In this document: positions 22,974-31,558 of the stretch, piece by piece
Numbering within the stretch: position 1 is the first letter of the stretch
Layout: each line of letters opens with the position of its first letter
Notes under the pieces: model-generated
What the model was told of the DNA's origin: nothing
Databases searched by the model: none
What the model saw: the letters and a program-made list of their open reading frames with translations, nothing else
Assembly (NCBI GenBank): GCA_009782825.1
Contig: WRII01000029.1
Span: 1-34,301, forward strand
Reading direction: 5' to 3'
DNA: 34,301 nucleotides
DNA from: Peptococcaceae bacterium
GTDB lineage: Bacteria; Bacillota; Desulfitobacteriia; Desulfitobacteriales; Syntrophobotulaceae
Program-made: the position numbers and the translations under genes

Positions 22974-24740
22974 ATGGGAAAATTTTATACATTTATTGAC
23001 GGATTCATGTTTAAAAAGATGATGGTCATGGGTCAGAGATACTTGGATGCGCGAAAGAAAGAGGTTGACGCCCTCAATGTCTTTCCTGTCCCGGATGGGG
23101 ATACGGGGATCAATATGTCGCTGACCTTCGGCTCCGCAGTGAAATATACCGAAAAAGTCACGGGAAACAGCATTGCGGATGTGGCGAGTGCCGCGTCCAC
23201 AGGGTCACTGTTTGGGGCTCGGGGTAATTCCGGTGTGATTCTGTCTCAAATTATGCGCGGGATGGCCAAGGGATTGGAAAATATTGATCAGGCTAATGCC
23301 GGACAGGTGGCGGAGGCGCTGCAAGCAGGGGTGGAATCGGCCTATAAGGCTGTCATGCGCCCTGTGGAGGGGACTATTTTAACAGTGTCCACCGAGTTGG
23401 CCAAAGGGGCTGTGGCGCTGGCTCAAACCGGAGAAATAGATGTTCTGTCCATTCTGCGGGCAGGATATCACCGGGGGCAGAATGGGCTGAAAAAGACGCC
23501 GGATCTGTTGCCTGCTCTTAAACAAGCGGGCGTGGTCGATGCCGGGGGATTTGGTTTGCTGCTTATTATTGAGGGATGGATTGCTTGTTTGGAGAACAAA
23601 TCCTTGCCGGAGAGTCCACTCCCGGAGGAAGGGTCTTGGCCTGATAGGTCCCAGGAGGAGAAAATTCCGGAATCACGCGTGTTGGTAGGGATTCAGGAAG
23701 TGGCCGATTTGGAGTATCCGTATTGTACGGAGTTTCTGGTACAAGGCAGCAACCTGGATGTGGAGCGTATCAGGGGTGATTTGATAGATAGAGGGGACTG
23801 CTTGCTTGTTGTAGGGACGCCTCAGGTTGTTAAAATACATGTGCATACGGCTAATCCGGGGGGCGTTCTTGAATATGCGGTGGGTCTGGGCAGTTTGCAT
23901 GAAGTGCAAATTCATAATATGCTGTCACAAAATGAGTCAGCGGCGCATGACAGGAAGTCGGAAAGGGATGTGAAGACCTTCCAGACTACGGCGATTGAGG
24001 CGGCGGCTGCGGCCGCTGAGGCCAAGGCTGTTGAGGCCAAGGCTGTTGAGGTTAAGGCGAAAAGTGAGGCGGTGGCGAAGAAAAAATATGGGATGGCTGC
24101 TGTGGCGGTGGGAGACGGGATTGCCGAGATTTTTTCGGGTTTGGGGGCTGACCGGGTCATTCATGGGGGACAAACCATGAATCCGTCTGCCCAAGATATT
24201 GTAGAGGCGGTTCAGACGATTCATGCTGACAATGTCTTTGTTTTTCCCAACAATAAAAATATTATTATGGCGGCGCGTCAAGCCGGCGATCTTCTGAAAG
24301 ATCAAAGGATTATTGTGATTCCCAGCCATTCGATTGCTCAGGGGATCGCGGGGATGCTGGAATTCAACCCTTCCCTGGAGGCGGAGCCTAATGAGAAGGC
24401 TATGATCAAGTCTTTGACAAAAGTGGGGTCCGGTGAAGTGACCTATGCGGTGCGTGATTCACAAGCGGATGGATTTTCCATCAAAGAGGGAGAGGTTCTG
24501 GGGCTGGTTGAGGGAAACATTGCGGCCCATGGTGAGAGTGTTGTCCAAGTGGCTCAACAAGTGTTGGAAGGGCTTAAGTGGCGGGAGAGATCTCTTGTCA
24601 CATTTTTCTATGGTATAGAAACCCAGGCTGCGGATGTTGATGCCCTCAAAGCCTGGCTGGCTGCCGAGGATGATACCATAGAAGTTGAAGTTTATGAAGG
24701 GAAACAGCCTCTTTATTATTTTGTTATGGGTGTGGAGTGA
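22974..24740 (+). CDS. fakA: Fatty acid kinase catalytic subunit (DAK2/DhaL domain)
   Basis: A 588-aa kinase that phosphorylates fatty acids bound to FakB, feeding exogenous or recycled acyl chains into phospholipids. The DhaL-like ATP domain (about 1-200) has VFPVPDGDTGINM with metal-binding D41, D43 and N47 nearby, and GARGNSGVILSQI. A middle domain (about 230-320) and a C-terminal domain (about 370-588) follow, as in the family. An Ala/Glu/Lys-rich linker (about 340-370), built of 15-bp repeats, separates them. It starts 70 nt after the Asp23 gene. A FakB partner is not seen in this window. Start supported by GGGGG about 11 nt upstream. Confidence 0.92.
   Translation: MGKFYTFIDGFMFKKMMVMGQRYLDARKKEVDALNVFPVPDGDTGINMSLTFGSAVKYTEKVTGNSIADVASAASTGSLFGARGNSGVILSQIMRGMAKGLENIDQANAGQVAEALQAGVESAYKAVMRPVEGTILTVSTELAKGAVALAQTGEIDVLSILRAGYHRGQNGLKKTPDLLPALKQAGVVDAGGFGLLLIIEGWIACLENKSLPESPLPEEGSWPDRSQEEKIPESRVLVGIQEVADLEYPYCTEFLVQGSNLDVERIRGDLIDRGDCLLVVGTPQVVKIHVHTANPGGVLEYAVGLGSLHEVQIHNMLSQNESAAHDRKSERDVKTFQTTAIEAAAAAAEAKAVEAKAVEVKAKSEAVAKKKYGMAAVAVGDGIAEIFSGLGADRVIHGGQTMNPSAQDIVEAVQTIHADNVFVFPNNKNIIMAARQAGDLLKDQRIIVIPSHSIAQGIAGMLEFNPSLEAEPNEKAMIKSLTKVGSGEVTYAVRDSQADGFSIKEGEVLGLVEGNIAAHGESVVQVAQQVLEGLKWRERSLVTFFYGIETQAADVDALKAWLAAEDDTIEVEVYEGKQPLYYFVMGVE
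24018..24062 (+). repeat. 15-bp in-frame repeat in the fakA linker
   Basis: GAGGCCAAGGCTGTT occurs at 24018-24032 and 24033-24047, with a diverged copy at 24048-24062. It encodes EAKAV units, following an Ala-rich run, and lengthens a flexible linker between kinase domains. Confidence 0.8.
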
Positions 24741-24750
24741 GCAAAACAGG

Positions 24751-26250
24751 ATGAATCACAAAGTTATTATTATTGGAGGCGGTGTTGCGGGACTTTCCGC
24801 CGGGATTCACGCGCGGCAAAGTGGGTTTGATGTGACTATTTTGGAACAGCACAGCATACCAGGTGGTAACTGTACCTCGTGGAAACGTGACGGTTATGTG
24901 TTCGAGGGCTCAATGCACTGGGTAACCGGTTCCGGAGGCAGCAAGCCCCTCAATAAAGTGTGGCGCAATGTGGGCGTTATAGATAACACTACAAAAATGC
25001 ATTTTCGCCATCAGTATTTTACCACAGACTATCATGGGCAGCAGGTTGGATTTTACAGAGACCTTGCCAAATTTCATGCTCATCTTCTTGAAATCTCGCC
25101 GGAGGATAAAAAGCAAATCAATTCGCTGTGTCAGGAAATAAAAGTGTTTTCAGCTTTCGGCATGCCTGTTACCGATATCAAAGGCGTCAAGGTAAAAGAA
25201 AAATCTAAAATGGACTTTTCAGATATCAGGGCGATGATGCCTGCTCTCTCAAAAATGAAAAAGTACACCAAAATATCCGCGGCGGAGTACGCCTCCGAAT
25301 TTAAAAACCCTGCTATCCGCGCATTTTTAGAGAATTGTTTGGGCGCGGAAATGATCGCTTTTAATGTTCTGGTTACCCTGGGGCAGCTTGTTTCCGGTGA
25401 CGGATACATAGAAGGGGGCTCCCTGAGAATAGCTCAGAATATGGAAAATAAATTCAAAGCTCTCGGAGGAGAGATTCACTATAATGTACAAGTAGAGAGA
25501 GTCATTGTAGATACATATAAAGGCAAAGTATTGGGCGTCCTTGTAAAGGGACAGGAAATGCTCTGTGACGCGGTTATTGTGACATGTGACACAATAACGG
25601 CGGTGGATACACTCTTTGAGGAGCCTTTAAAAGACACCTGGATTCTTGAGATGAAGAAAAACACTGAGGGAAGGCTTATGGCGTCTACATGTGTCAATCT
25701 TGGCATTCAAGCGGATTTGTCAGATGTGCCGTATTCGGTTACCTATGCCATGAAAGAACCGCTTAAGTACGCAGGAATTGAGTCTTCAGTGTTGGGATTT
25801 TTCCAATATTCAGAACACTCCGAGTATGCCCCTCCCGGTTGTACCGCAATGACGGTTATCCTGATGGGTGATACATATGATTACTGGAAAGCACGCAAGG
25901 AAGACAATACCTATGAGACGGAAAAACAGCAGCTTGCAAAAGAAATCATCAATCTGCTCTCAGAAAAACTGCCACGAATCAAAGAAAAAATTGTCGTTGT
26001 GGATGTTGCCACTCCAGTGACATTTGAAAGGTACTGCGGCACATATCGGGGGGCATGGATGAATTGGGTTCACAAGGGTGACAAGACGTCAACAGTTTAT
26101 CCGCAGGTATCAGAATATGTAAAATCATTATACTTTGCGGGTCAGCGAATCATGACGCCGGGAGGCGGGCCGGTTGCGCTATATACAGGAAGGCAGGCTG
26201 TACAGTATCTTTGCCGGGATACGGAAACGGTATTTCAAGGATATATGTGA
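24751..26250 (+). CDS. CrtI/phytoene-desaturase-like FAD oxidoreductase
   Basis: A 499-aa flavoprotein. The N-terminus has the Rossmann motif VIIIGGGVAGLSAG (5-18) and an acidic residue-ended strand VTILEQHSIPGGNC, typical of the phytoene desaturase / retinol saturase superfamily. The C-terminus has LYFAGQRIMTPGGGPVALYTGRQA, the second FAD-contact motif. The frame is open back into fakA; ATG 24751, 10 nt after the fakA stop, gives the normal start, with weak AGG upstream. No phytoene synthase or other carotenoid gene is adjacent, so the substrate is unknown; a lipid or fatty-acid-related polyene is conceivable from the fakA linkage. Confidence 0.82.
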   Translation: MNHKVIIIGGGVAGLSAGIHARQSGFDVTILEQHSIPGGNCTSWKRDGYVFEGSMHWVTGSGGSKPLNKVWRNVGVIDNTTKMHFRHQYFTTDYHGQQVGFYRDLAKFHAHLLEISPEDKKQINSLCQEIKVFSAFGMPVTDIKGVKVKEKSKMDFSDIRAMMPALSKMKKYTKISAAEYASEFKNPAIRAFLENCLGAEMIAFNVLVTLGQLVSGDGYIEGGSLRIAQNMENKFKALGGEIHYNVQVERVIVDTYKGKVLGVLVKGQEMLCDAVIVTCDTITAVDTLFEEPLKDTWILEMKKNTEGRLMASTCVNLGIQADLSDVPYSVTYAMKEPLKYAGIESSVLGFFQYSEHSEYAPPGCTAMTVILMGDTYDYWKARKEDNTYETEKQQLAKEIINLLSEKLPRIKEKIVVVDVATPVTFERYCGTYRGAWMNWVHKGDKTSTVYPQVSEYVKSLYFAGQRIMTPGGGPVALYTGRQAVQYLCRDTETVFQGYM

Positions 26251-26268
26251 TTACATGGATTGTTATCA

Positions 26269-27339
26269 TTAATTTGATATCTTGCACAAGACTTCCCAAA
26301 TCATATTCTTATTGACAGACCAATTGAGCATTTCCGCTGAATAAAACTTAGCCATAGTCACGGCGTCCGCCGTATCTAAAAGGCCAAGTTCCAAGCAAAT
26401 AGCCGGTCTATTGTACTGACAGCGAAACCAGTTTTCCAAACCGCCCGCCCAGCCGTTTAAGGCTATCTTCGTACTTGGCAGCATTGTATATCCGGTAAGT
26501 CCCGAGATAGTTTGCGCTAAAAACTCATCGCCAGGCACCACGCCGTTCTTATTGTCCCGCCAATAAAGCACCTGACCAGAGCAATGACAGCTTACCAAAA
26601 ACTCAAAATCTTCACTTTCAGATAAGGCTATCAGGGCCAGCGTCTCGGGTTCGCTGGCCGGAGAAGGGCCCTTGTTGTTAAGGTAATTGTTGGGAAACCC
26701 ATCATAAGTGTTGCTTTCCCAATCAAACGGAAAATTTCGGTTCAGATTCACACCATTGGCATTGGCTTTCCATGTCTCTCTGGTGTTGATAGGGACGCAG
26801 GCCGAACCCTTTGCGGTCACAACATCCACACCATCCGGATTAGCCATAGGCACAAGATACACCGTAAACTCATCCAGCAGCCATTGCACCTTATCCGCCG
26901 CATAAGTGTCATACGGAGCTGAAGTGCAATAGGCGTTGGCGTATTCCTCAGCCATCAGCAGCAAATAAGCGCAGGTCATCACTTCCCGCGCATGGAGAGC
27001 GCCCACCCACAGAACATGCCGTTCGCCCCGGCCCAATTTCAGGAGCGGGATCTCCTTCCCCAGAACACTTTGCCCAATCGACGTTACAGAAAGAGCCTCC
27101 GGGTAAAAACGGGCTAATGTCCGGGTATCTTCATAGAGCCTTTTGCTGTCATAAGGCCGCAATGGATCCACAACACCAAGGAACGGTGCTGTTTCCGGTT
27201 CTTCCGGCGCAGAGGCCGCCGCCAGCGCCAGTGACCTCTTGGGGTGTGTGGTTTCCATAGGAACAAGCACGAAGATAAGAATGAAAACAGAAACGGAAAC
27301 AGAAATGAAGAACTTGTCTCTTCTTTTTATTTCACACAT
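26269..27339 (-). CDS. Secreted M14-family zinc carboxypeptidase
   Basis: A 356-aa protein with an N-terminal signal or anchor helix (about 10-28) then a short linker and the M14 domain (about 60-356). Zinc ligands are His116 and Glu119 in GALHAREV and His252 in VSCHCSG; Arg201 in GVNLNRNFPFDW binds substrate and Glu317 in CLELG is the general base. The pattern fits bacterial gamma-D-Glu-meso-DAP peptidases acting on cell-wall peptides. Start: GTG at 27342 or ATG at 27339; AGGAGA spacing of 8 nt favours the ATG. It converges on the CrtI-like gene, with 18 nt between stops. Confidence 0.9.
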   Translation of the reverse strand: MCEIKRRDKFFISVSVSVFILIFVLVPMETTHPKRSLALAAASAPEEPETAPFLGVVDPLRPYDSKRLYEDTRTLARFYPEALSVTSIGQSVLGKEIPLLKLGRGERHVLWVGALHAREVMTCAYLLLMAEEYANAYCTSAPYDTYAADKVQWLLDEFTVYLVPMANPDGVDVVTAKGSACVPINTRETWKANANGVNLNRNFPFDWESNTYDGFPNNYLNNKGPSPASEPETLALIALSESEDFEFLVSCHCSGQVLYWRDNKNGVVPGDEFLAQTISGLTGYTMLPSTKIALNGWAGGLENWFRCQYNRPAICLELGLLDTADAVTMAKFYSAEMLNWSVNKNMIWEVLCKISN

Positions 27340-27470
27340 CACGAGTCTCTCCTGAATGATAAATTTCTTAATGTTAGTGTTTGCTGAGCTTGGTGAAATA
27401 TAAAGAGTCGCTTAGACCAAATCCTTCATGATAACCAAAAAAATGTCTGATCAGGATTGCCCGATCCGAA

Positions 27471-28301
27471 TCAAACTTTAATGATACCCAACCCCACCAA
27501 AAACGCAAAGGCAGAAGCCAGCAAGCAATAGACCCCAAAAATATAGAACTTATCGTTTTTGATCAGAGTCTTAATAAACCTTATCGCTATGATTCCGCTG
27601 ACCGCCGCAGCGATAAATCCTACTGTCCAAATAAAAGGATCAATATCAAGGCTCTCAACTTTTCTGAGTTCCATAAGGCCGGCGCCCAATATGACAGGGA
27701 TAGACAAGATAAACGCAAACCTTACCGCAAATTCCTTTTTGAGTCCTCCCAGCAGTCCGCCAAATATTGTGCTGCCGCTGCGCGAAAGACCCGGCAATAT
27801 GGCAATGCCCTGTAAAAGCCCCACAAGCCAAGCTGATTTGTAAGGGGCGTTCGCTTCCGTATACCGTCCCTTCCCCATCCTATCCACGCTAAACATAAAG
27901 AGTGATGTCACAATCAGCATAACCGCCACAACAAATATATTTTCGAGCGCAGCTTCAAAATCAAGAAGTTTAATAATGACGCCAAACACAACAGCAGGGA
28001 TTGTCCCTATAAGCACCATCACCAAAAACCGGCGTTCCGGAGACTTAAAATCAGGCCGGCCCTTGATTATGTCTCTCAAAGCGGTAAAAAATTCACGTAT
28101 CAGAGTCCATACATCTTTGTAGAAAACAACAATGACAGACACCAGTGTGGCCAGATGCAAAAACACCGTAAACGCTAAATTCGAGTCGCCGCCTTCGCCA
28201 AATAGAGTGTGAAAGATAACTAAGTGCCCGGAGCTTGATACAGGCAAAAACTCAGTGAGTCCTTGCAGCAGCCCGGTAAATAATGCTTCCAGCCAATTCA
28301 T
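27471..28301 (-). CDS. uppP: Undecaprenyl-diphosphatase
   Basis: A 276-aa integral membrane enzyme that dephosphorylates undecaprenyl pyrophosphate to recycle the lipid carrier of peptidoglycan synthesis; overproduction of homologues gives bacitracin resistance. Motif 1 is GLTEFLPVSSSGHL (about 14-27) with Glu17 and Ser/His residues; motif 2 is LPGLSRSGSTIFGGLLGG (about 168-185) with the catalytic Arg. About eight hydrophobic helices are visible and length is normal. AGGAGAGG precedes the ATG. It is on the minus strand with the M14 peptidase gene, about 130 bp apart, so they may or may not share a transcript. Confidence 0.95.
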   Translation of the reverse strand: MNWLEALFTGLLQGLTEFLPVSSSGHLVIFHTLFGEGGDSNLAFTVFLHLATLVSVIVVFYKDVWTLIREFFTALRDIIKGRPDFKSPERRFLVMVLIGTIPAVVFGVIIKLLDFEAALENIFVVAVMLIVTSLFMFSVDRMGKGRYTEANAPYKSAWLVGLLQGIAILPGLSRSGSTIFGGLLGGLKKEFAVRFAFILSIPVILGAGLMELRKVESLDIDPFIWTVGFIAAAVSGIIAIRFIKTLIKNDKFYIFGVYCLLASAFAFLVGLGIIKV

Positions 28302-28345
28302 GTGTAATATCCTCTCCTTAATCTTAATCTGACTTATACCACAGG

Positions 28346-28741
28346 CTATTTGCCTATATAATCCGAATTTCTAAACCGCATGGCAGACCAGGCGTCATCT
28401 AAAGAGATCATGGAGACCCCTTCAAAACCATGCTGTTTAATTGCTTCCCGTAACGTATCCCTGTTGCAGTCAACATTTTTATATTTTTTTGATGTGCCTT
28501 TCGGATAACATACCCACAGATACCCGTCGCCTTCAATGGCATCAGCCAGATCTTTTCCATTGTCAATCATTTCTGATTGCGACGTGATAAAAATCTGTAT
28601 GTAGCTGTAGTGCCCGTTTAATTGCGAGTCAGGTGTCCCGTCAAAGTTTTCAAGCACGCTAACAAATTCATGAGGAGCATTTAATACCAGTACTCTTTTG
28701 TGCTTTGCTATCTTTAACTTGTCTAAAACTTTAGGCTCCAT
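28346..28741 (-). CDS. DUF3052-like protein
   Basis: A 131-aa soluble protein. The pattern of VLVLNAPHEFV near the start, a central IQIFITSQSEM, a GDGYLWVCYPKGTSKKYK block and the terminal VSMISLDDAWSAMRFR resembles DUF3052 proteins. Function unknown. The ribosome binding site GGAGG lies in one of two 12-bp direct repeats directly upstream. It lies 44 nt upstream of uppP on the same strand. The family call is made from memory of its general pattern and is moderate. Confidence 0.65.
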   Translation of the reverse strand: MEPKVLDKLKIAKHKRVLVLNAPHEFVSVLENFDGTPDSQLNGHYSYIQIFITSQSEMIDNGKDLADAIEGDGYLWVCYPKGTSKKYKNVDCNRDTLREAIKQHGFEGVSMISLDDAWSAMRFRNSDYIGK

Positions 28742-28747
28742 TTATAA

Positions 28748-28772
28748 CCTCCATAAAAGACCTCCATAAAAG
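28748..28772 (-). repeat. Duplicated 12-bp Shine-Dalgarno segment
   Basis: CCTCCATAAAAG occurs at 28748-28759 and 28761-28772; on the coding strand each carries GGAGG. Only the proximal copy is at working distance (about 6 nt) from the ATG at 28741. Confidence 0.75.
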
Positions 28773-28814
28773 CATTTTGACCGTCAGGAAGAGTATAACA
28801 GAACCCCAGGTGAT

Positions 28815-29177
28815 CTACAAATGATACGCCTTTGTATAATATGAAAGGACTTTCATGGCAAACCGGGCGGAAACTGTTGCCGGTCCGCCGCCCATCTCAA
28901 TGCCTACCCCCACCGCTTCAAGAATTTGTTCTTTGGTTATTCCTGCGTTCAGCGCTTGTTTTATATGCCACTCAAGGCACGATTCACAGTTGATAACAAT
29001 AGCTATGCCGATTGCTATCAACTCTTTCTGTCCCTTTAAAAGCTCACCGTCAACAAATGTCGCTTCTTCCATTTGTAAAAATGCCCGGTATACCTGGGAA
29101 TTGCCGCTATAAAAGCTGTGAGACTCCTCTCTTTCTTTTATGATATCCTCGATCTTTGTAACATCTGGTTCATGCAT
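28815..29177 (-). CDS. Carboxymuconolactone decarboxylase / AhpD-like protein
   Basis: A 120-aa all-helical protein of the CMD/AhpD family. The CESCLEWHIKQALNAG motif (about 60-75) supplies the CxxC pair and the proximal His used in alkylhydroperoxidase-type chemistry; a GIEMGGGPATVSARFA block follows. Many small family members have unproven roles, often in redox or peroxide defence. GGAG precedes the ATG at 29177. It is co-directional with the DUF3052-like gene about 75 bp downstream. Confidence 0.88.
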   Translation of the reverse strand: MHEPDVTKIEDIIKEREESHSFYSGNSQVYRAFLQMEEATFVDGELLKGQKELIAIGIAIVINCESCLEWHIKQALNAGITKEQILEAVGVGIEMGGGPATVSARFAMKVLSYYTKAYHL

Positions 29178-29291
29178 TTTTATGACTCCTTTTCGGTGTT
29201 AATGTGATGAGTGCATACTGGATTCGAGAAAATCATAAAAATACCACATCAACATGTAGCATCATTTCTCTACAATCCCCATCTTACAAGG

Positions 29292-29973
29292 CTAGTCCCT
29301 CAAGCAAGCCAGTGGCACTACCCATACGCCGTTTCCCATTTGAAACGCATACTCGGTCGCTGTCAGCACCATTAAAAATGAGGGTTCAGGCATTTTTGTC
29401 ACATCTATATTATCGCGGAATTTTATCAGGTTTTCCGCCGCCTTTTCTATTTCGCCGGCTCCCATTTTGATTTCAACAGCTCCCCAGCGCTCATCTTTTA
29501 ATTGAATAACAGCATCGACTTCAATATCTAACTGGTCGCGATAATGATAAACCTTTCCATCCATGCTATCAGCATAAACCCGCAAATCCCGGATACACAG
29601 AGATTCAAACAGATATCCAAAAGTATTAAAATCGTTCATCAGTTTATTTGCGTCCGCGCGCAAGGTGGCGGCCGCGATAGAAGGGTCAATAAAATGTCTT
29701 TTTGCCGTTGTTCTAATGGCCCTTTTGGATCGCAAATGTGGGCTCCATGCCGGCAGATCTTCTATAACATACAGTTTTTTGAGTGCGGAAATATTTGTAT
29801 TCTGCAGTATGGTCAGGGTCTTGCATGTAAAGGACACTCTTTGAAATTTCTTCTGCGGTTCGAGTTTTTCCGCACCATTTGGGCCCAACGATTAATACCG
29901 CGCCGGATGTGTTAAGTGACAGTTCCAGTTTTTTGTCAGCAATTCGGGGCAAGTATTTGTCATCCACACTCAA
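29292..29973 (-). pseudogene. AAA ATPase / DUF4143 gene with internal deletion and frameshift
   Basis: The 5' part (frame from 29973) encodes the N-terminus of a DUF4143-type AAA protein, with Walker A GPKWCGKTRT (about 31-40) and SKSVLYMQDPDHTAEY. At about 29785-29800 the reading switches frame to the family's C-terminal part: NISALKKLYVIEDLPAWSPH, then LRSKRAIRTTAKRHFIDPSI, GYLFESLCIRDLRVYAD, and a nuclease-like EVDAVIQLKDERWGAVEIKMG. Roughly 200 residues between Walker A and this region, including Walker B, are missing compared with the usual 400-450. So a deletion with an out-of-frame junction has inactivated it. The original protein is of the kind linked to ATPase-nuclease defence or housekeeping functions. 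Confidence 0.8.
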
Positions 29974-30108
29974 CCACCACCTTTGTATATTGTGCCTCGT
30001 ACTTCCTACTATGTCAAGGTATCACTTCCAAATATGTCATAGTTTAATTCCCTAAGTTACTGTGTTATACTGTAAGGGAATAAGCGGAAGAATAAGGAGG
30101 ACAATTCC

Positions 30109-30672
30109 GTGGATGCCTTACAAAGCGATAAACGATACACGTACGCGGATTATCTCACATGGGATGAGACCATTCGTTGTGAATTGTTTGATGGCGTGCC
30201 TTGTATGATGTCACCTGCGCCTTCCAGAATGCATCAGGATATCAATATGACTCTATCTACTCAGTTAAATAATTTTTTGGCGGACAAACCCTGCAAAGTT
30301 TATGCTGCGCCTTTTGATGTTCGCCTGAGTGTTGGGGAAGGAAACGATACGATCGTGCAGCCTGATATCGTTGTGGTATGTGATCGGACAAAACTCGACG
30401 AAAAAGGCTGCTTGGGCGCGCCGGATCTTATTGTTGAAATCCTGTCGCCCTCCTCGGCAGCCCATGACAGGGTGCGAAAATTCAACAAGTATCGCCAAGC
30501 TGGTGTCCGCGAATATTGGATTGTTGATCCTGAGAGCAAGACAGTGAACGCTTATATCTTGGAAAATGAAAAATATACGGCTGTGGCCTGGTCCCAGGGC
30601 GATACGATGTGTTCTCATGTGCTTAGCGGGTTTATGATAACGCTGGCCGATCTTTTCGGCGAGTTTAGCTGA
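30109..30672 (+). CDS. Uma2-family (DUF820) restriction-endonuclease-fold protein
   Basis: A 187-aa protein. It shows TYADYLTWDET, ELFDGVPCMMSPAPSRMHQD, then QPDIVVVCDR (PD of the nuclease fold), APDLIVEILSPSSAAHDRVRK (ExL-type catalytic block) and KYRQAGVREYWIVDPESK, the typical order in Uma2/DUF820 proteins. GTG start at 30109 with AAGGAGG at 30094-30100 (8-nt spacing). Biological function of the family is unclear; many genomes carry several copies as accessory genes. Here it lies between a broken DUF4143 gene and a small conserved gene. Confidence 0.88.
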   Translation: MDALQSDKRYTYADYLTWDETIRCELFDGVPCMMSPAPSRMHQDINMTLSTQLNNFLADKPCKVYAAPFDVRLSVGEGNDTIVQPDIVVVCDRTKLDEKGCLGAPDLIVEILSPSSAAHDRVRKFNKYRQAGVREYWIVDPESKTVNAYILENEKYTAVAWSQGDTMCSHVLSGFMITLADLFGEFS

Positions 30673-30810
30673 ACGACTCGTAATAATATTGGGAAGAAAT
30701 CTACCCGGTTCTGCCTATGACATATTGGATGCAAATATATGACAGAATGCCATGCCAGAAATATTGCCGCTCAGCATTACATCAAGTAGCCTTCTCTAGG
30801 AGGTTAGAAA

Positions 30811-31194
30811 ATGAGTTTATCAGAAAAAGACTTTCTCATGCGCCAATTCACGATGTTGGCCCGCTTTCTCAGCCAGGTATTTTTCAGCAAAGTCATTTCC
30901 GGCCAGGAACAAATCCTGTACTACGATCATACAACGGCCCAGCGCAATGACGGGTTATCGGCAGAGCTTACGGATTTAGCCAAAGAAGGCAAGATTAATG
31001 AGGCCGAAAACAAGCTTTTCCAAGTTTTTGAACAAGATCCCAGCGCGTGCAACTTTGCGACAGCTGTTTATTTTTATGAAAGTCTCTTGCATTGGGACGA
31101 GGCAGATTTGGAAAAAGTTAATTTTTCTGTAGATGAAATTAGCAATGGATTTCAGGACATATGCAGGATGTACGGCATTGATAAATTGCTGTAG
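30811..31194 (+). CDS. DUF6483-like small protein
   Basis: A 127-aa, mostly helical acidic protein with N-terminal KDFLMRQFTMLARFLSQVFF, then ELTDLAKEGKINEAENKLFQ (TPR-like pair of helices) and FATAVYFYESLLHW. It resembles DUF6483 proteins of Clostridia as I recall them; the assignment is moderate and function unknown. AGGAGG lies 8 nt before the ATG, so translation is well supported. No membrane segments. Confidence 0.65.
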   Translation: MSLSEKDFLMRQFTMLARFLSQVFFSKVISGQEQILYYDHTTAQRNDGLSAELTDLAKEGKINEAENKLFQVFEQDPSACNFATAVYFYESLLHWDEADLEKVNFSVDEISNGFQDICRMYGIDKLL

Positions 31195-31558
31195 AATGTT
31201 GCAGGCTTCATGCTGTCAGGTTAGGGCGTGTCTGAAAACCCCATTCATCCAGCTTTACGGCAAATTTTCTGCCATGCATCGTTGTTCGTCGGTTAAATAA
31301 CGCCCGGTTATTCGCCCTTCTCACGCCTTGCCTGACAGAAAATTTGCTCTCAAATCTGGACAAAGCGGGTTTTCAGACACGCCCTAGCATAATCGAAAAA
31401 TTTTGTGAAATCTAACAAAGTTTTCGTGGAATGAAACCCCGTGATCAGGGCAAAATTATAGGGAGAATCAAGATATCATAATTCAGAAGTTTTTTGATTT
31501 ATGAAGGATTTTGATTCTTTTTATGTGATATGAAGGCATCTGGCTGGAGGGACACTGC
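31195..31558. other. Intergenic region upstream of spoIVB
   Basis: About 360 bp. Its left half is occupied by the MITE-like element; the rest (31387-31558) is AT-rich and should hold the spoIVB promoter (sigma-F or sigma-G type expected for this gene). I could not fix a -35/-10 pair with confidence. GGAGGG for spoIVB lies at about 31546-31551. Confidence 0.45.
31222..31386. mobile_element. 165-bp MITE-like fold-back element
   Basis: Perfect 20-bp terminal inverted repeats, TAGGGCGTGTCTGAAAACCC at 31222-31241 and its complement at 31367-31386, bound a non-coding segment. A second internal inverted pair (GCAAATTTTCTG and CAGAAAATTTGC) extends the fold-back. The repeat ends include TA, which may be a TA target duplication as in Tc1/IS630-type elements. 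No ORF inside, so it would need a transposase in trans. Confidence 0.75.
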
